Assembly (NCBI GenBank): GCA_049324695.1
Contig: JBMOMJ010000033.1
Location: 248,001 to 312,000, forward strand
Direction: 5' to 3'
DNA: 64,000 nucleotides
Origin: PMG-095 sp049324695
GTDB lineage: Bacteria > Myxococcota_A > Polyangia > Polyangiales > Polyangiaceae
The notes beneath the pieces are model-generated. The model was given only the letters and a program-made list of their open reading frames with translations. It was not told where the DNA came from and made no database searches. The translations under genes and the position numbers were made by a program. Numbering within the stretch: the first letter of the stretch is position 1; each line of letters opens with the position of its first letter. Of this stretch, positions 16,535 to 25,360 are shown one piece after another.

Positions 16535-17181
16535 TGTGCACCTCCCGTGACCGCGTGCGTCACGAATTGCGAGGGCCAGCCGCTCGGCGGGAAAGCACCC
16601 TCGAGCTTCCGGTAAGTCGTTTTGGAGATGACGAAGGCGCTGCCAAAGCTGCTGGTACTTGTATCGATCAGCTTGCCTTCTTCGAGCGTAAAGACGTGCC
16701 CGCTGTTACCCGAGCTCACCACGTAGCTGTCTTCAGTCTTCAGCGCGGTTTCGGTCAGTCGATAGTACGCGCTCTCTCCGGCGTAGTATGCGTACGTCAC
16801 CAGCTGATCGGCCTCGAACTGGCGCAAAAACTCTGCTTCGCGACCATCCGCCGGGACCTCGATTGCGCTCGGAAATGTCGCAGTTGCGTCCTTCGGCATC
16901 GTAGGCGTCGTCGAATCGAGGTAAGTCACTTCCACGTTTTCGAAGCGCCACACCGAACTAAAATCCCCCGAAGAGGATTTGCCGCCGGTTCCTCCGGCTG
17001 ACACTCCGCCGGCGCCGCCCTTCGCCGTACTTGGCGCGCCACCCGTATTGCGTCCTCCACTGGCGGCGCCTCCGGTTGCGTCGTGACTGGAGTTCGAGTT
17101 GCCGCATGCAGGCAGCGCCAGCACGCAAAGGAGTGCACTCCACGCTGCGCGGCGGGGGCAGATTTGAGAAATGGTGGTCAT
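16531..17181 (-). CDS. Lipoprotein with Gly-rich linker, unknown function
   Basis: 216 residues from ATG 17181; a start at 17223 would add a charged n-region. Lipobox ALPAC at about residue 27 is followed by a Gly/Ser/Ala/Lys linker to about 75. The C-terminal domain of about 140 residues contains DFSSVWRFENVEVTYLD and aromatic-rich strands (LVTYAYYAGESAYYRLTE) suggestive of a lipocalin-like or beta-sandwich fold. No family recognised. It is first gene of the run with the HExxH protein (4-base overlap) and the TMTC-like protein. Confidence 0.75.
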   Translation of the reverse strand: MTTISQICPRRAAWSALLCVLALPACGNSNSSHDATGGAASGGRNTGGAPSTAKGGAGGVSAGGTGGKSSSGDFSSVWRFENVEVTYLDSTTPTMPKDATATFPSAIEVPADGREAEFLRQFEADQLVTYAYYAGESAYYRLTETALKTEDSYVVSSGNSGHVFTLEEGKLIDTSTSSFGSAFVISKTTYRKLEGAFPPSGWPSQFVTHAVTGGAQ

Positions 17182-17332
17182 AGCCAAGCATCTCGACCTA
17201 TCGCGCGGGGCACTCGAAGTCAAAGCGCTCTCTCAGATCGCTAGCGAACGGAGCTCGCTTTGGGGCGGCAAATGAGCCTCTCCTGCGTGGAACGCCGGAA
17301 GCCCCTGTGCAAGCGACGCGGGCCGTACGTAG

Positions 17333-18430
17333 ATGGATCAGAACCAGCTGTTGGCGCTCATGAATCATCTCAAAATTGCCCATTTGAAGCTTTGGTCCGC
17401 TTTGCTCGGCTTCGTCCTCGCGGGAGGTCTCGTCGCCAGCTGCATCCCCAAGGCGCCGCGTGCCGGCCATGCAGCAGCGCCGGCCGTCTCCGAGAAGAAG
17501 CCGATTCCACGGCCGCCATCAGGGCGGACCGCACCCGTGACGCGCTACGGCCAACTGAGCGTGACGGGCGCACAGCTCGTCGACGCCAAGGGTGAGCCAG
17601 TCGTGCTGCGCGGGCAAGCTTGGGGTTGGGACAATTGGTGGCCGCAGTACTACAACGCCGACGTCGTTCAGTGGTTGCGTGACGATTGGTGCGCCGACGT
17701 GCTGCGTCCCGCCATGGGAATCGAGCCAGGCGGTGCTTACCTCAGCAACCCCGAGGCTTCGAAGCACCGCGTTACCAGCGTGGTCGAAGCAGCCATCGAG
17801 GCGGGGGTTTACGTCATCATCGACTGGCACGCACACAACCTGCACGAGCGCGAAGCCGTCGAGTTCTTCGGCGAGATGGCCCAACGCTACGGTAAGCATC
17901 CGCACGTGCTCTACGAGATCTTCAACGAGCCGGAGAAGGACGAAACCTGGCCTCAGGTCAAAGCCTACGCCACGGCGGTCATCGCTGCGATTCGCCAGCA
18001 CGATCCCGATAACATCGTGATTGTCGGCTCGCCGGAGTGGGACCAACGAATCGATCTCGTCGCAGCCGATCCGCTCCAGGGCCAGACGAACATCATGTAC
18101 TCAGTGCACTTCTACGCCGGTACTCACCAACAATGGTTGCGCGATCGAGTGCAGGCGGCGATTGTCGCTGGCACCCCCGTGTTCGTTACGGAATCGAGCG
18201 GGGCCGAAGCGACGGGTCGCGGCCCAAACAACTTCGACGAATGGAAGGCTTGGATCGACTTCATGGAGAAGAACCGGGTGAGCTACCTCGACTATTCGGT
18301 TTCCGACAAAGCAGGCGAGACCATCTCGGTGCTTCAGCCCGGCGCACCGGCTTCGGGTGGTTGGACTGAGGCTCAGCTCACCGAATCGGGGCGGTTTTGG
18401 CGTAACCACCTGCGATCCTTTTGTAAGTAG
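17333..18430 (+). CDS. GH5-family cellulase (endoglucanase), lipoprotein
   Basis: 365 residues from ATG 17333; an internal ATG at 17360 gives a more conventional signal peptide and may be the true start. Lipobox LVASC is followed by a Pro/Ala linker to about residue 65. The TIM-barrel domain has RYGQLSVTGAQLVDAKGEPV, VLRPAMGIEPGGAYL, IIDWHAHN, the acid/base Glu in YEIFNEP at about residue 200 and the nucleophile Glu in FVTESSGAEATG at about 286. The pattern fits subfamily GH5_2 endo-beta-1,4-glucanases. Unlike many of these it has no cellulose-binding module of its own; surface anchoring through the lipid may replace it. Confidence 0.93.
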   Translation: MDQNQLLALMNHLKIAHLKLWSALLGFVLAGGLVASCIPKAPRAGHAAAPAVSEKKPIPRPPSGRTAPVTRYGQLSVTGAQLVDAKGEPVVLRGQAWGWDNWWPQYYNADVVQWLRDDWCADVLRPAMGIEPGGAYLSNPEASKHRVTSVVEAAIEAGVYVIIDWHAHNLHEREAVEFFGEMAQRYGKHPHVLYEIFNEPEKDETWPQVKAYATAVIAAIRQHDPDNIVIVGSPEWDQRIDLVAADPLQGQTNIMYSVHFYAGTHQQWLRDRVQAAIVAGTPVFVTESSGAEATGRGPNNFDEWKAWIDFMEKNRVSYLDYSVSDKAGETISVLQPGAPASGGWTEAQLTESGRFWRNHLRSFCK

Positions 18431-18530
18431 CCGTCGCCGCGCTGGTTCTTTCCCCTCGTATACCAGGGTCCGATCGGGCGCTATCGGACGCTGGGTCGCC
18501 TCGCGAGTGAGGCTCCGCTAGCCTCCAGAA

Positions 18531-20465
18531 ATGGACTCCACCCAGGCGTTCGAGCTGCTCGTCCGGCACATGACGGTCGGCCTGGTGGTGTGGCAATGCG
18601 ACGCAGACGGGCGCTCGCTACGCCTGGTCTGTGCCAACGCAGCCGCCAGCGGCTTTCTGCGTTTCGATCTCAATGCGCACGTCGGGAAGACTCTGCGCGA
18701 GGTGTTTCCCACGATTCCAGAGGAGCGCTACACGCGCTACCTCGAGTTGGCCTGCTCGCCACGCAGCTCTGACGACAAGCCGGTGCGCTTCGCCGACGAG
18801 GTCAGTCAGCACACGACGTTCTCGGTGCGCGCCGTTGCCATGCCCGAGCGTTGTGTCGGCATCATCTTGCAGGATGTCAGCGAAGAAAGCAGCTTGCTTG
18901 CCGAGCGTGAGAAGCGCTTTCGCGCCCTCCTCGAGCACAGCATGGATGCCATCGTCGCTACCGACGCGCAGGCTCGAATCATCTACACGAGTCAGGCATT
19001 CGGGCGCATCCTCGGCTACGCCCCTTACGAAGTGATCGGAGCCGAGGGTTTCCCCTTGGTACATCCAGACGACCGCGAGCGCAGCCGCGCCGAGTTTGCC
19101 AGAATGCTGTCGCGCCCGGGCGAACCCATCAAAAATCAGATCCGCATAATGCATCGGGACGGATCGTGGCGTTGGGTCGAAGTCGTAACCGTCAACCGCC
19201 TCGATGAACCCGGCGTTTGGGCCGCTGTCAGCAATTTTCGCGACATCACCGAGCAGCTCAAAACCGAAGCCGCCCTGCGCAAAGCCGAAGAACAATTGCA
19301 ACATGCACTCAAAATGGAGGCCGTTGGGCGACTGGCTGGCGGCGTCGCGCACGACTTCAACAACCTACTGACCATCGTCCTGAGTTGCAGCGAAATGCTG
19401 CTCTCCGATCCGAAGGCTGCCTACGCACACGAGGAACTCTCGGAGATCAAACGCGCCGGGGAGCGCGCCGCCGAGCTCACACGACAGCTGCTCGCTTTCA
19501 GCCGCAAACAGGTGCTCGAACCCAAGATCATCGATTTGAATCACACCATCTCGGGTGTGCTGCGCCTCGTCCATCGCATGGTGGGCGAAAGCGTTCGCGT
19601 CCGCTTCAACCCCAGCCCAGAACTCTGGCTGACTCGACTCGATCCCGATCAGCTCGTGCAGGTACTACTCAATCTCGTCGCCAACGCCCGCGATGCCATG
19701 CCCACTGGCGGCACACTCAGCATCGAAACCAGCAACTTCATGGCTGACGCTGAGCACGCTCGTGCGCACATCAACGTTTCGCCAGGCCCGTACGTAGCCC
19801 TTGCGGTCACCGACAACGGTACCGGGATGGATCGCGACACGCGCGCTCGTATCTTCGAGCCTTTCTTCACGACCAAAGAGGCAGGCAAGGGCACCGGTCT
19901 AGGCCTTTCGATGGTTCACGGAATCGTCGAGCAAAGCGGCGGATCGATCTGGGTTTATAGCGAGGTTGGGATAGGCACCACCTTCAAGCTTTACTTCCCG
20001 CGCGCCGACGTCGACGCGGCGTTCGCTCGCGAGTCCATCAACGCCGGCGCCGAGCCAGCGACCCTAGCCGGCACTGAGACGATTCTCATCGTCGACGACG
20101 ACGCTAGCGTGCGTGGCGTCGCGCGCTCGATCCTTCAGAAACAGGGCTACACTGTCATCACTGCAGCGTCGGGACAAGAGGCACTCTGGCACGCGACCCA
20201 CACCGGAGACATCCATCTACTCATTACCGACGTCGTCATGCCCGATACCAATGGCCCGCAACTCGCGCGCAAACTGCGCGAAGTGCATCCTACCTCGAAG
20301 GTCCTCTTCATCTCCGGTTACGCCGACGGCAGCGTGCTCCATGAAGGCCTCAGCGAGCACGCCTCGCGCTACCTCCAAAAACCACTGACATTGAGCACCT
20401 TCGCGCGCAAAGTCCGCCAACTGTTGGACGAAGAACCTCCGCGAGACGCAGAGGCAGCGCCGTGA
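18531..20465 (+). CDS. Hybrid sensor histidine kinase (PAS-PAS-HisKA-HATPase-REC)
   Basis: 644 residues, no transmembrane segment, so a cytosolic sensor. Two PAS domains (about 10-125 and 130-245; the second has DGSWRWVEVV and NFRDITEQ) are followed by a dimerisation/phosphoacceptor domain with His274 in GGVAHDFNNLLT. The ATPase domain has N-box NLVANARDAMPTGG, DNGTGMDRD and GKGTGLGLSMV. A C-terminal receiver at about 520-638 has phosphoacceptor Asp567 in LLITDVVMPD. The HDFNN-type dimerisation helix and attached receiver resemble CckA-like kinases. No response-regulator gene is adjacent, so phosphotransfer targets are elsewhere. Confidence 0.95.
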   Translation: MDSTQAFELLVRHMTVGLVVWQCDADGRSLRLVCANAAASGFLRFDLNAHVGKTLREVFPTIPEERYTRYLELACSPRSSDDKPVRFADEVSQHTTFSVRAVAMPERCVGIILQDVSEESSLLAEREKRFRALLEHSMDAIVATDAQARIIYTSQAFGRILGYAPYEVIGAEGFPLVHPDDRERSRAEFARMLSRPGEPIKNQIRIMHRDGSWRWVEVVTVNRLDEPGVWAAVSNFRDITEQLKTEAALRKAEEQLQHALKMEAVGRLAGGVAHDFNNLLTIVLSCSEMLLSDPKAAYAHEELSEIKRAGERAAELTRQLLAFSRKQVLEPKIIDLNHTISGVLRLVHRMVGESVRVRFNPSPELWLTRLDPDQLVQVLLNLVANARDAMPTGGTLSIETSNFMADAEHARAHINVSPGPYVALAVTDNGTGMDRDTRARIFEPFFTTKEAGKGTGLGLSMVHGIVEQSGGSIWVYSEVGIGTTFKLYFPRADVDAAFARESINAGAEPATLAGTETILIVDDDASVRGVARSILQKQGYTVITAASGQEALWHATHTGDIHLLITDVVMPDTNGPQLARKLREVHPTSKVLFISGYADGSVLHEGLSEHASRYLQKPLTLSTFARKVRQLLDEEPPRDAEAAP

Positions 20466-20765
20466 GCAGAACATCGTGCGGCCGCCCCGAGCGCACAGCG
20501 CCGTTACGGCACTGCGCGCGGCACACGAGAACACCGTCGCATCGACGTGGGTCGTGCTTTTAAAGCGCACGAATGACGGCGACCGCTAGGTCGTGAGCAC
20601 GTGAAGCGCCGTGCGCAACATTTCCTCCCGAGTCGCGTTGGGACCAATCATCGCCGCGCGGCGCGCACCCGGCGAAACCGCGTCAAGTGAAAAGCGGGTC
20701 CAAACGGGTATGGGTGGCTCCCTTGGGAGGCGCCATCATCTCGACTCAATTCCGGCAAGCGCTTC
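20466..20765. other. Non-coding stretch with a possible gene-remnant 5' portion
   Basis: No complete gene is seen. From 20691 to 20765 the frame of the next ORF is open and reads protein-like (GPNGYGWLPWE), but no start codon precedes it; an in-frame TGA stands at 20688. This suggests the 5' part of the following gene has been lost. Confidence 0.4.
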
Positions 20766-21110
20766 TTGATGCATCGCTCGCGTCTCGATCACGCTGACTT
20801 TCCGGATTCTATTTCGATTATCGGAGTCATGAGCCACGACCGCGTGGAGAGCGGACAGCGCAGCGTGCCTGGAGCGGATGAGCCGCGCCTTTGCATGCAC
20901 TACTACGATTCACGCGGCGTATTCCGGGTGTACGAGGCAAGTGTCGACGCTGGCACGTGGCGGTTGTGGCGCGATGCGCCTGAATTTTCACAGCGGTTTA
21001 CTGGCATCGTCGCTGCAGATGGCAACAGCATCAGCGGTCGTTGGGAGCTCGGCGAGGACAACGTGAGTTGGCGCAGTGATCTAGAAATCACCTACCAAAG
21101 GCAGCGTTGA
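20766..21110 (+). CDS. Small conserved protein, probably N-terminally truncated remnant
   Basis: 114 residues from TTG 20766 (ATG 20769 next). The second half, LCMHYYDSRGVFRVYEASVD followed by WRLWRDAPEFSQRFTG and GRWELGEDNVSWRSDLEITY, strongly resembles the C-terminal portion of a widespread family of roughly 150-170-residue beta-barrel (lipocalin/FABP-like) proteins of unknown function. The expected N-terminal strands are missing. In-frame protein-like codons continue upstream to 20691 without a start codon. It may be a decayed gene, or expressed as a short form from the TTG. Confidence 0.55.
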   Translation: MMHRSRLDHADFPDSISIIGVMSHDRVESGQRSVPGADEPRLCMHYYDSRGVFRVYEASVDAGTWRLWRDAPEFSQRFTGIVAADGNSISGRWELGEDNVSWRSDLEITYQRQR

Positions 21111-21463
21111 TGTGAGAGCTCTCCTTCGTAATGCACAGGGCCAGATTCGCCACGTTTCGCCGTTCACCGTACACACTCTCGAGTGTAGTCTTCGACTTGC
21201 ATTTGCGACGAGCCCGCGTGCGCGGTGAAACTCGCCACCGCTCCGTTACGCTCGCAAGTTTAAACCTCAGGCAATACCTGATCTTCGCGCGCCCGCTGCG
21301 AGGGGCTTAAGAGATCTCATTCGCGACCGCAATGAATGGTCCGACCGACTTAGTTGGGAAGACGGTCGGGGCATCGTGCCGCAGCGAGCAAGGTCTCGAA
21401 GGACAGCTTTGTTCGCGAAGCTGTCTCCGCACAGCTCGCTCGCAATCTTCCCGCGGAGAAAGC
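21111..21463. other. Intergenic stretch upstream of the M11-type protease
   Basis: No gene or convincing hairpin seen. It is expected to contain the promoter of the protease gene. The protease frame extends upstream to 21332 but without coding character. Confidence 0.4.
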
Positions 21464-22846
21464 ATGAAAAATTCCGGAACTCGCGCGTGGGCCTTCGTCT
21501 TCGGCTGCTCACTGACTGCAACCCTCGCTGGCTGCTCGGGCTCGAGCTCGCAAGCGGATTCGGAACCTTCGATTGAGGGCTCGCTACAGGCCGTAGTGGT
21601 AGGCAACGCCGACCTCTCCGGTGCACATTACGAGTACTTCTTGGAGGACAGCCGAGGAACCTGGACACGGCTCTTGTTCGATGAACACCCGGAGTGGATG
21701 CGCGGGCACAGCGGTCACGAACACCTGGTGTTGCCGGGAGTCGAAGAGATCGATACCAGCGGTAAGCTGAAACTTCGCGTGTTCGGTACTCTGGATGGCG
21801 CGGCGGTGCACGTAAGCGACATCGAAGTGATGTCCAAACCCGATGCCAATGTGGCGAGCAACGCCCAGGAGCTGATCGCAGCGACGCCGCGCAAAGTTGC
21901 AGTGATTTTGGCGAACTTCTCGAACAACACGAGCCAGCCGATCACACCGGCGGCGGCGCGCGACCTAGTGTTCGCCGGCACGCAATCCTCGAACGCCTAC
22001 TTCAAGGAGATGTCGTTCGGGATTCGTTCACTCGTCGGCAAGCTTGCGCCAACGGGCGACGTCTTCGGCTGGTACACGATCGCCGCCAGCAACAACCCAT
22101 GTGACTATTCCGCGTGGGGTAGCGCAGCTCGCGCTGCGGCACAGAGCGCAGGCGTCGATCTGACCGGCTACGATCACATCATCCACTACTTCCCGAGCAG
22201 CTCCGCATGCGGCTGGTCGGGTGTTGGCCAGGTTCCGGGTAAGTACACCTGGATCAACGGCTCGGGCGCACAAACCATCTCGCACGAACTCGGGCACAAC
22301 TTCGGTTCACATCACGCTGCCTCGCTCACTTGCACCGACTCGAGCGGCGCGCGTGTACCGATCAGCGCCACCTGCACGTCGAGCGAATACGGCAATCCCT
22401 TCGACGTGATGGGCCGCGGCTACCGCCACATGACGGCCTTCAACAAGGGTCGCATCGGCTTCCTGGAGCCAGAAAACACGACCACTGTGTCCGCTGATGG
22501 CAGCTTCACGGTTACACCGCTGGAAAAGAAATCGACCAGCACGCAATCGCTGCGGATCCCAATCAACAGCACTACTGCGTACTACGTCGAGTTCCGGCAA
22601 CCGTTCGGCTTCGACAACTTCAGCGCGACCTCTTCTGTCGTGAACGGAGTTTTGATTACGCGAGCTCCAATCGCCTACACGACCTTGGATCGCCCGCTGC
22701 TTCTCGACATGGTTCCGTCGACCACGTCGTTCACGGACGCGGCGCTGACGGTTGGCAAGACGTTCACCGATCCCACAGCGCGCATCAGCGTGACCGTGAA
22801 TTCGGTGTCTGCCACCGGCGCGGTCGTCAGCGTCGACATGCCGTGA
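21464..22846 (+). CDS. Secreted M11 (gametolysin)-type zinc metalloprotease lipoprotein
   Basis: 460 residues from ATG 21464, with a GCGGAGAAAGC ribosome-binding site. Lipobox LAGC at about residue 24 precedes a Ser-rich linker and a pro-region/beta domain. The catalytic domain carries ISHELGHNFGSHHA at about residue 273, an HExxHxxGxxH zinc motif, and a later FDVMGRG Met-turn equivalent (YGNPFDVMG). Both are characteristic of metzincins; spacing and surrounding KYTWINGSG fit the gametolysin family. A C-terminal beta domain follows (SFTVTPLEKK onward). It likely digests extracellular or prey protein. A strong hairpin follows the stop. Confidence 0.88.
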   Translation: MKNSGTRAWAFVFGCSLTATLAGCSGSSSQADSEPSIEGSLQAVVVGNADLSGAHYEYFLEDSRGTWTRLLFDEHPEWMRGHSGHEHLVLPGVEEIDTSGKLKLRVFGTLDGAAVHVSDIEVMSKPDANVASNAQELIAATPRKVAVILANFSNNTSQPITPAAARDLVFAGTQSSNAYFKEMSFGIRSLVGKLAPTGDVFGWYTIAASNNPCDYSAWGSAARAAAQSAGVDLTGYDHIIHYFPSSSACGWSGVGQVPGKYTWINGSGAQTISHELGHNFGSHHAASLTCTDSSGARVPISATCTSSEYGNPFDVMGRGYRHMTAFNKGRIGFLEPENTTTVSADGSFTVTPLEKKSTSTQSLRIPINSTTAYYVEFRQPFGFDNFSATSSVVNGVLITRAPIAYTTLDRPLLLDMVPSTTSFTDAALTVGKTFTDPTARISVTVNSVSATGAVVSVDMP

Positions 22847-22857
22847 GTGCGGCGGCG

Positions 22858-22891
22858 TCGCACAGGGCTCGATAGCTAGGGCCCTGTGCGA
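22858..22891. terminator. Perfect 11-bp hairpin between convergent genes
   Basis: TCGCACAGGGC (22858-22868) pairs exactly with GCCCTGTGCGA (22881-22891) around a 12-base loop. It lies 12 bases after the protease stop and 28 bases from the end of the convergent sulfotransferase gene. There is no T-tract on either strand. A bidirectional terminator is likely. Confidence 0.6.
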
Positions 22892-22919
22892 TGTCGGAGC
22901 CCACGGGGGCGAGACGGCG

Positions 22920-23609
22920 TTAGCGCCCGAGCACGATCAGGCGGAGCAGCCTACGCGGACGCTTGCGAAAAAAGGCGGCGCGCGCATTCGTGCGGATGAA
23001 GGGCTCGTCGGGAATGGGGCAACCCAGGAAATCGCAGAGTGGAGCCCAGCCGTCCTCCACGTTGAAGACGAGCAGCCTCTCGTTGGCGATGGCAGCGCTC
23101 ACTTCGCGGATGTGTTGCTGAAAGACCTTGATGACATGGTTGCGATCGTCGATGCGGTCGTCGAAAATGCGTTGTGTGATGATGGCTTTGGCCATGCGCG
23201 GATAGAGCGCGAAATCCGGGGAGCGCTTGGCTACGAGCCAACGAATTGCGCGGCGATGCGGGGGTAGTGCCTGACGCTCGGCGAGAGCGCTTTTGAGAAT
23301 GGTCGCGCGCATGCTTTCGTACCAGCGCTCAGGATCGCGCACGGACAAGATGACTTTCGCCTGCGGGTAGTGCGCGGCGAGCTCGCGCCAATAGGTGGCG
23401 GCAGGCCAATCGGTGGTGGATTGGTAGCCTGCGAAGACTTCGTCCCATTTCGGTGGCGCGCCCGACGCTATCTCGAACCACTGCCGTACTCGCTGCGGCT
23501 GATTGATGACCTCGGACATGTGATAGCAGGGGCCGTAGCCCAAGCGTTCGAGCGCTGACTTGAGTGCTCGTGTTCCCGTTCGGCCGAAGCCGGCACCGAT
23601 CACTTTCAT
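22920..23609 (-). CDS. PAPS-dependent sulfotransferase family protein
   Basis: 229 residues from ATG 23609, with GAGGAG seven bases upstream. The N-terminal P-loop GAGFGRTGTRALKSAL (residues 5-20) is the 5'-phosphosulfate-binding site of sulfotransferases. ILSVRDPERWYESM carries the Arg/Ser pair that binds the 3'-phosphate of PAPS. It would transfer sulfate to a hydroxyl or amine of an unknown acceptor in the cytosol. An APS kinase gene (PAPS supply) lies about 2 kb away in the neighbouring operon, and an adenylate-forming ligase diverges from it. The much longer frame up to 24146 overlaps the ligase gene and was rejected. Confidence 0.88.
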   Translation of the reverse strand: MKVIGAGFGRTGTRALKSALERLGYGPCYHMSEVINQPQRVRQWFEIASGAPPKWDEVFAGYQSTTDWPAATYWRELAAHYPQAKVILSVRDPERWYESMRATILKSALAERQALPPHRRAIRWLVAKRSPDFALYPRMAKAIITQRIFDDRIDDRNHVIKVFQQHIREVSAAIANERLLVFNVEDGWAPLCDFLGCPIPDEPFIRTNARAAFFRKRPRRLLRLIVLGR

Positions 23610-23776
23610 GGATTGCTCCTCGCGGGCGGGCCCCGTGGTTGCCGTGTGAATGGCTGCGTGAATCTCTCGCAGCGTGCGCATTCGATCTTGTGTCGCGAGC
23701 GCGTTGGCGTGAACATCGAGTTGTCGATCACGGCAGTGATGCGGCGCCGTGCGAAGTGAAGCAAGGAGAGGAAAGC

Positions 23777-25360
23777 ATGGCCGAGCCTCAGAGTTTGGGT
23801 GCGCTGTTTCCGAGTTCGTTGCTCGCCGCGCTCGCGGCTTCGCCGGATAGTCCAGCCTTCGAGGTTGGCTCGCGCGTGATTTCGCGAGGCGAACTCCTGC
23901 AGCTGATTCGGCGCTTGGTTCTGGCGCTGCGAGCCCAAGGCTTCGCTCCGCGTCGTGGGCTCGCCATTTACACTTCGGTTTCGCCGCAAGCTTTTGCGTT
24001 GCAGATGGCGGCGCATGTGCTGGGTTGCCGCGTCGTTGGGATTCGGCCGGGCTACACCACTCGACAACTCGCTCACGTGCTCGCCATGGACGTCGCGGCG
24101 GTGGTGGTCGATTCGACGACGGCAACGCCAGACCTGTTCGCGGCAACTGGAGCGATGCCGATTCTGTCGCTCGGCGCAGTGGACGGCGCTGTCGACCTGC
24201 TGCTGAGCGTGGAAGATGCGACCGCTCTCGATGTGCTCGCGAACCCCGACGACGTCGCGGCGCTGTTTTTCACCAGCGGCAGCACCGGGCAACCGAAAGG
24301 GTGCGCAATGACCTATCGCGCGCTGAGCTGTCACTGGGCGTGGAAAGGGCCGAGCGCCTGGTCGCCATTTGCGCGCCAGCTTGCCGCGGCCAGCCGTCGA
24401 CATTTGGTATTCGGTACGCTGGCTAGCCTGGTTGTGATGGAGTTCCTGGCACCGTGTTTGCTCGGCGGCGGCACGGCCGTCATTCCCGAACCCGATGCGC
24501 GCCCGTTGTTTCCAAACGCAATCGCGCGCTACGGCATCACGAGCTCGATCATTACCGTGCCGCGATTGTATCAAATGCTCGACTCTCTCTCGGTCGAATC
24601 GGTCGACGTGAGCAGTTTGCGCGCCCTGATGGTGTCGGGTTCTCCTCTCAGCGCGAGGCGACTGGCTTCCGCTGTAGAGCGACTTGGTCCGGTGTTGTGT
24701 CAGGGCTATGGGCAGACCGAAGCTGGTTCGATATCGATGCTCACGTGGGATGATCTCACCCATGGACCGCTCGAGGTTTTCGGATCCGTCGGCCGCCCGC
24801 ACCCCGCGGTCGAGCTGCGTGTGTTGGATGAGCAGGGCAAACCGGTGCCTTTGGGTGAGGTGGGGGAGCTCTACGTGCGGAGCCCCTATGCCATGACGGG
24901 CTATTGGGGCATGCCGGAGGAGACGCAGGACACATTGCGCGACGGCTGGGTGCGCACGCGCGATCTCGCTCGCATCGACGCGGGTGGCTACCTTTATCTC
25001 GTCGGCCGCACGCGGGATGTGATCCTGGTGAATGCCCTGGTCGTGTACGCTGGCGCCATCGAACGGGTGCTCGCCGCGCATCCCGATGTGGATCAGGCGT
25101 ACGTGACGGGCGCTCCTGACGCGCACACGGGCGAGGCCATTCACGCGTTCGTTGTGCCTGCCATGGGTCGAACCCCAGATCTGGCTGGTTTGTGCGGCTT
25201 GATCCGCAACGAGCTCGGCGCGGATTTCGTACCGAAGACGATCACCACCATCGCCAGCGCACCCGTGGCTGCCAGTGGTAAGCCCGATAAGCGCGCCCTG
25301 CTGACTCAGCATGGTGTTTCCGTCCTGAGCGATCAACGTTCGAGAAGCCGTGCGGAGTAG
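23777..25360 (+). CDS. Adenylate-forming acyl/aryl-CoA ligase (ANL superfamily)
   Basis: 527 residues from ATG 23777, with AGGAGAGGAAAG before it. Motifs run in order: FFTSGSTGQPKG (ATP P-loop, about residue 163), SIITVPRLYQML, GYGQTEAGS (adenine pocket), GWVRTRDLARIDAGGYLYLV with GRTRD (hinge), and a C-terminal Lys in SGKPDKRAL near 515. It activates a carboxylic acid as acyl-AMP and probably loads CoA. No carrier-protein domain is attached. It diverges from the sulfotransferase gene (167 bases between starts) and overlaps the convergent cupin gene by 28 bases. Substrate unknown; the setting suggests activation of a small acid in the same pathway. Confidence 0.92.
   Translation: MAEPQSLGALFPSSLLAALAASPDSPAFEVGSRVISRGELLQLIRRLVLALRAQGFAPRRGLAIYTSVSPQAFALQMAAHVLGCRVVGIRPGYTTRQLAHVLAMDVAAVVVDSTTATPDLFAATGAMPILSLGAVDGAVDLLLSVEDATALDVLANPDDVAALFFTSGSTGQPKGCAMTYRALSCHWAWKGPSAWSPFARQLAAASRRHLVFGTLASLVVMEFLAPCLLGGGTAVIPEPDARPLFPNAIARYGITSSIITVPRLYQMLDSLSVESVDVSSLRALMVSGSPLSARRLASAVERLGPVLCQGYGQTEAGSISMLTWDDLTHGPLEVFGSVGRPHPAVELRVLDEQGKPVPLGEVGELYVRSPYAMTGYWGMPEETQDTLRDGWVRTRDLARIDAGGYLYLVGRTRDVILVNALVVYAGAIERVLAAHPDVDQAYVTGAPDAHTGEAIHAFVVPAMGRTPDLAGLCGLIRNELGADFVPKTITTIASAPVAASGKPDKRALLTQHGVSVLSDQRSRSRAE

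Noticed and set aside
23606..25336. 576-codon minus-strand frame opposite the adenylating ligase
   Set aside because: The plus strand encodes a complete ANL enzyme with all motifs; the antisense frame is rich in Arg/His with no recognisable domain.
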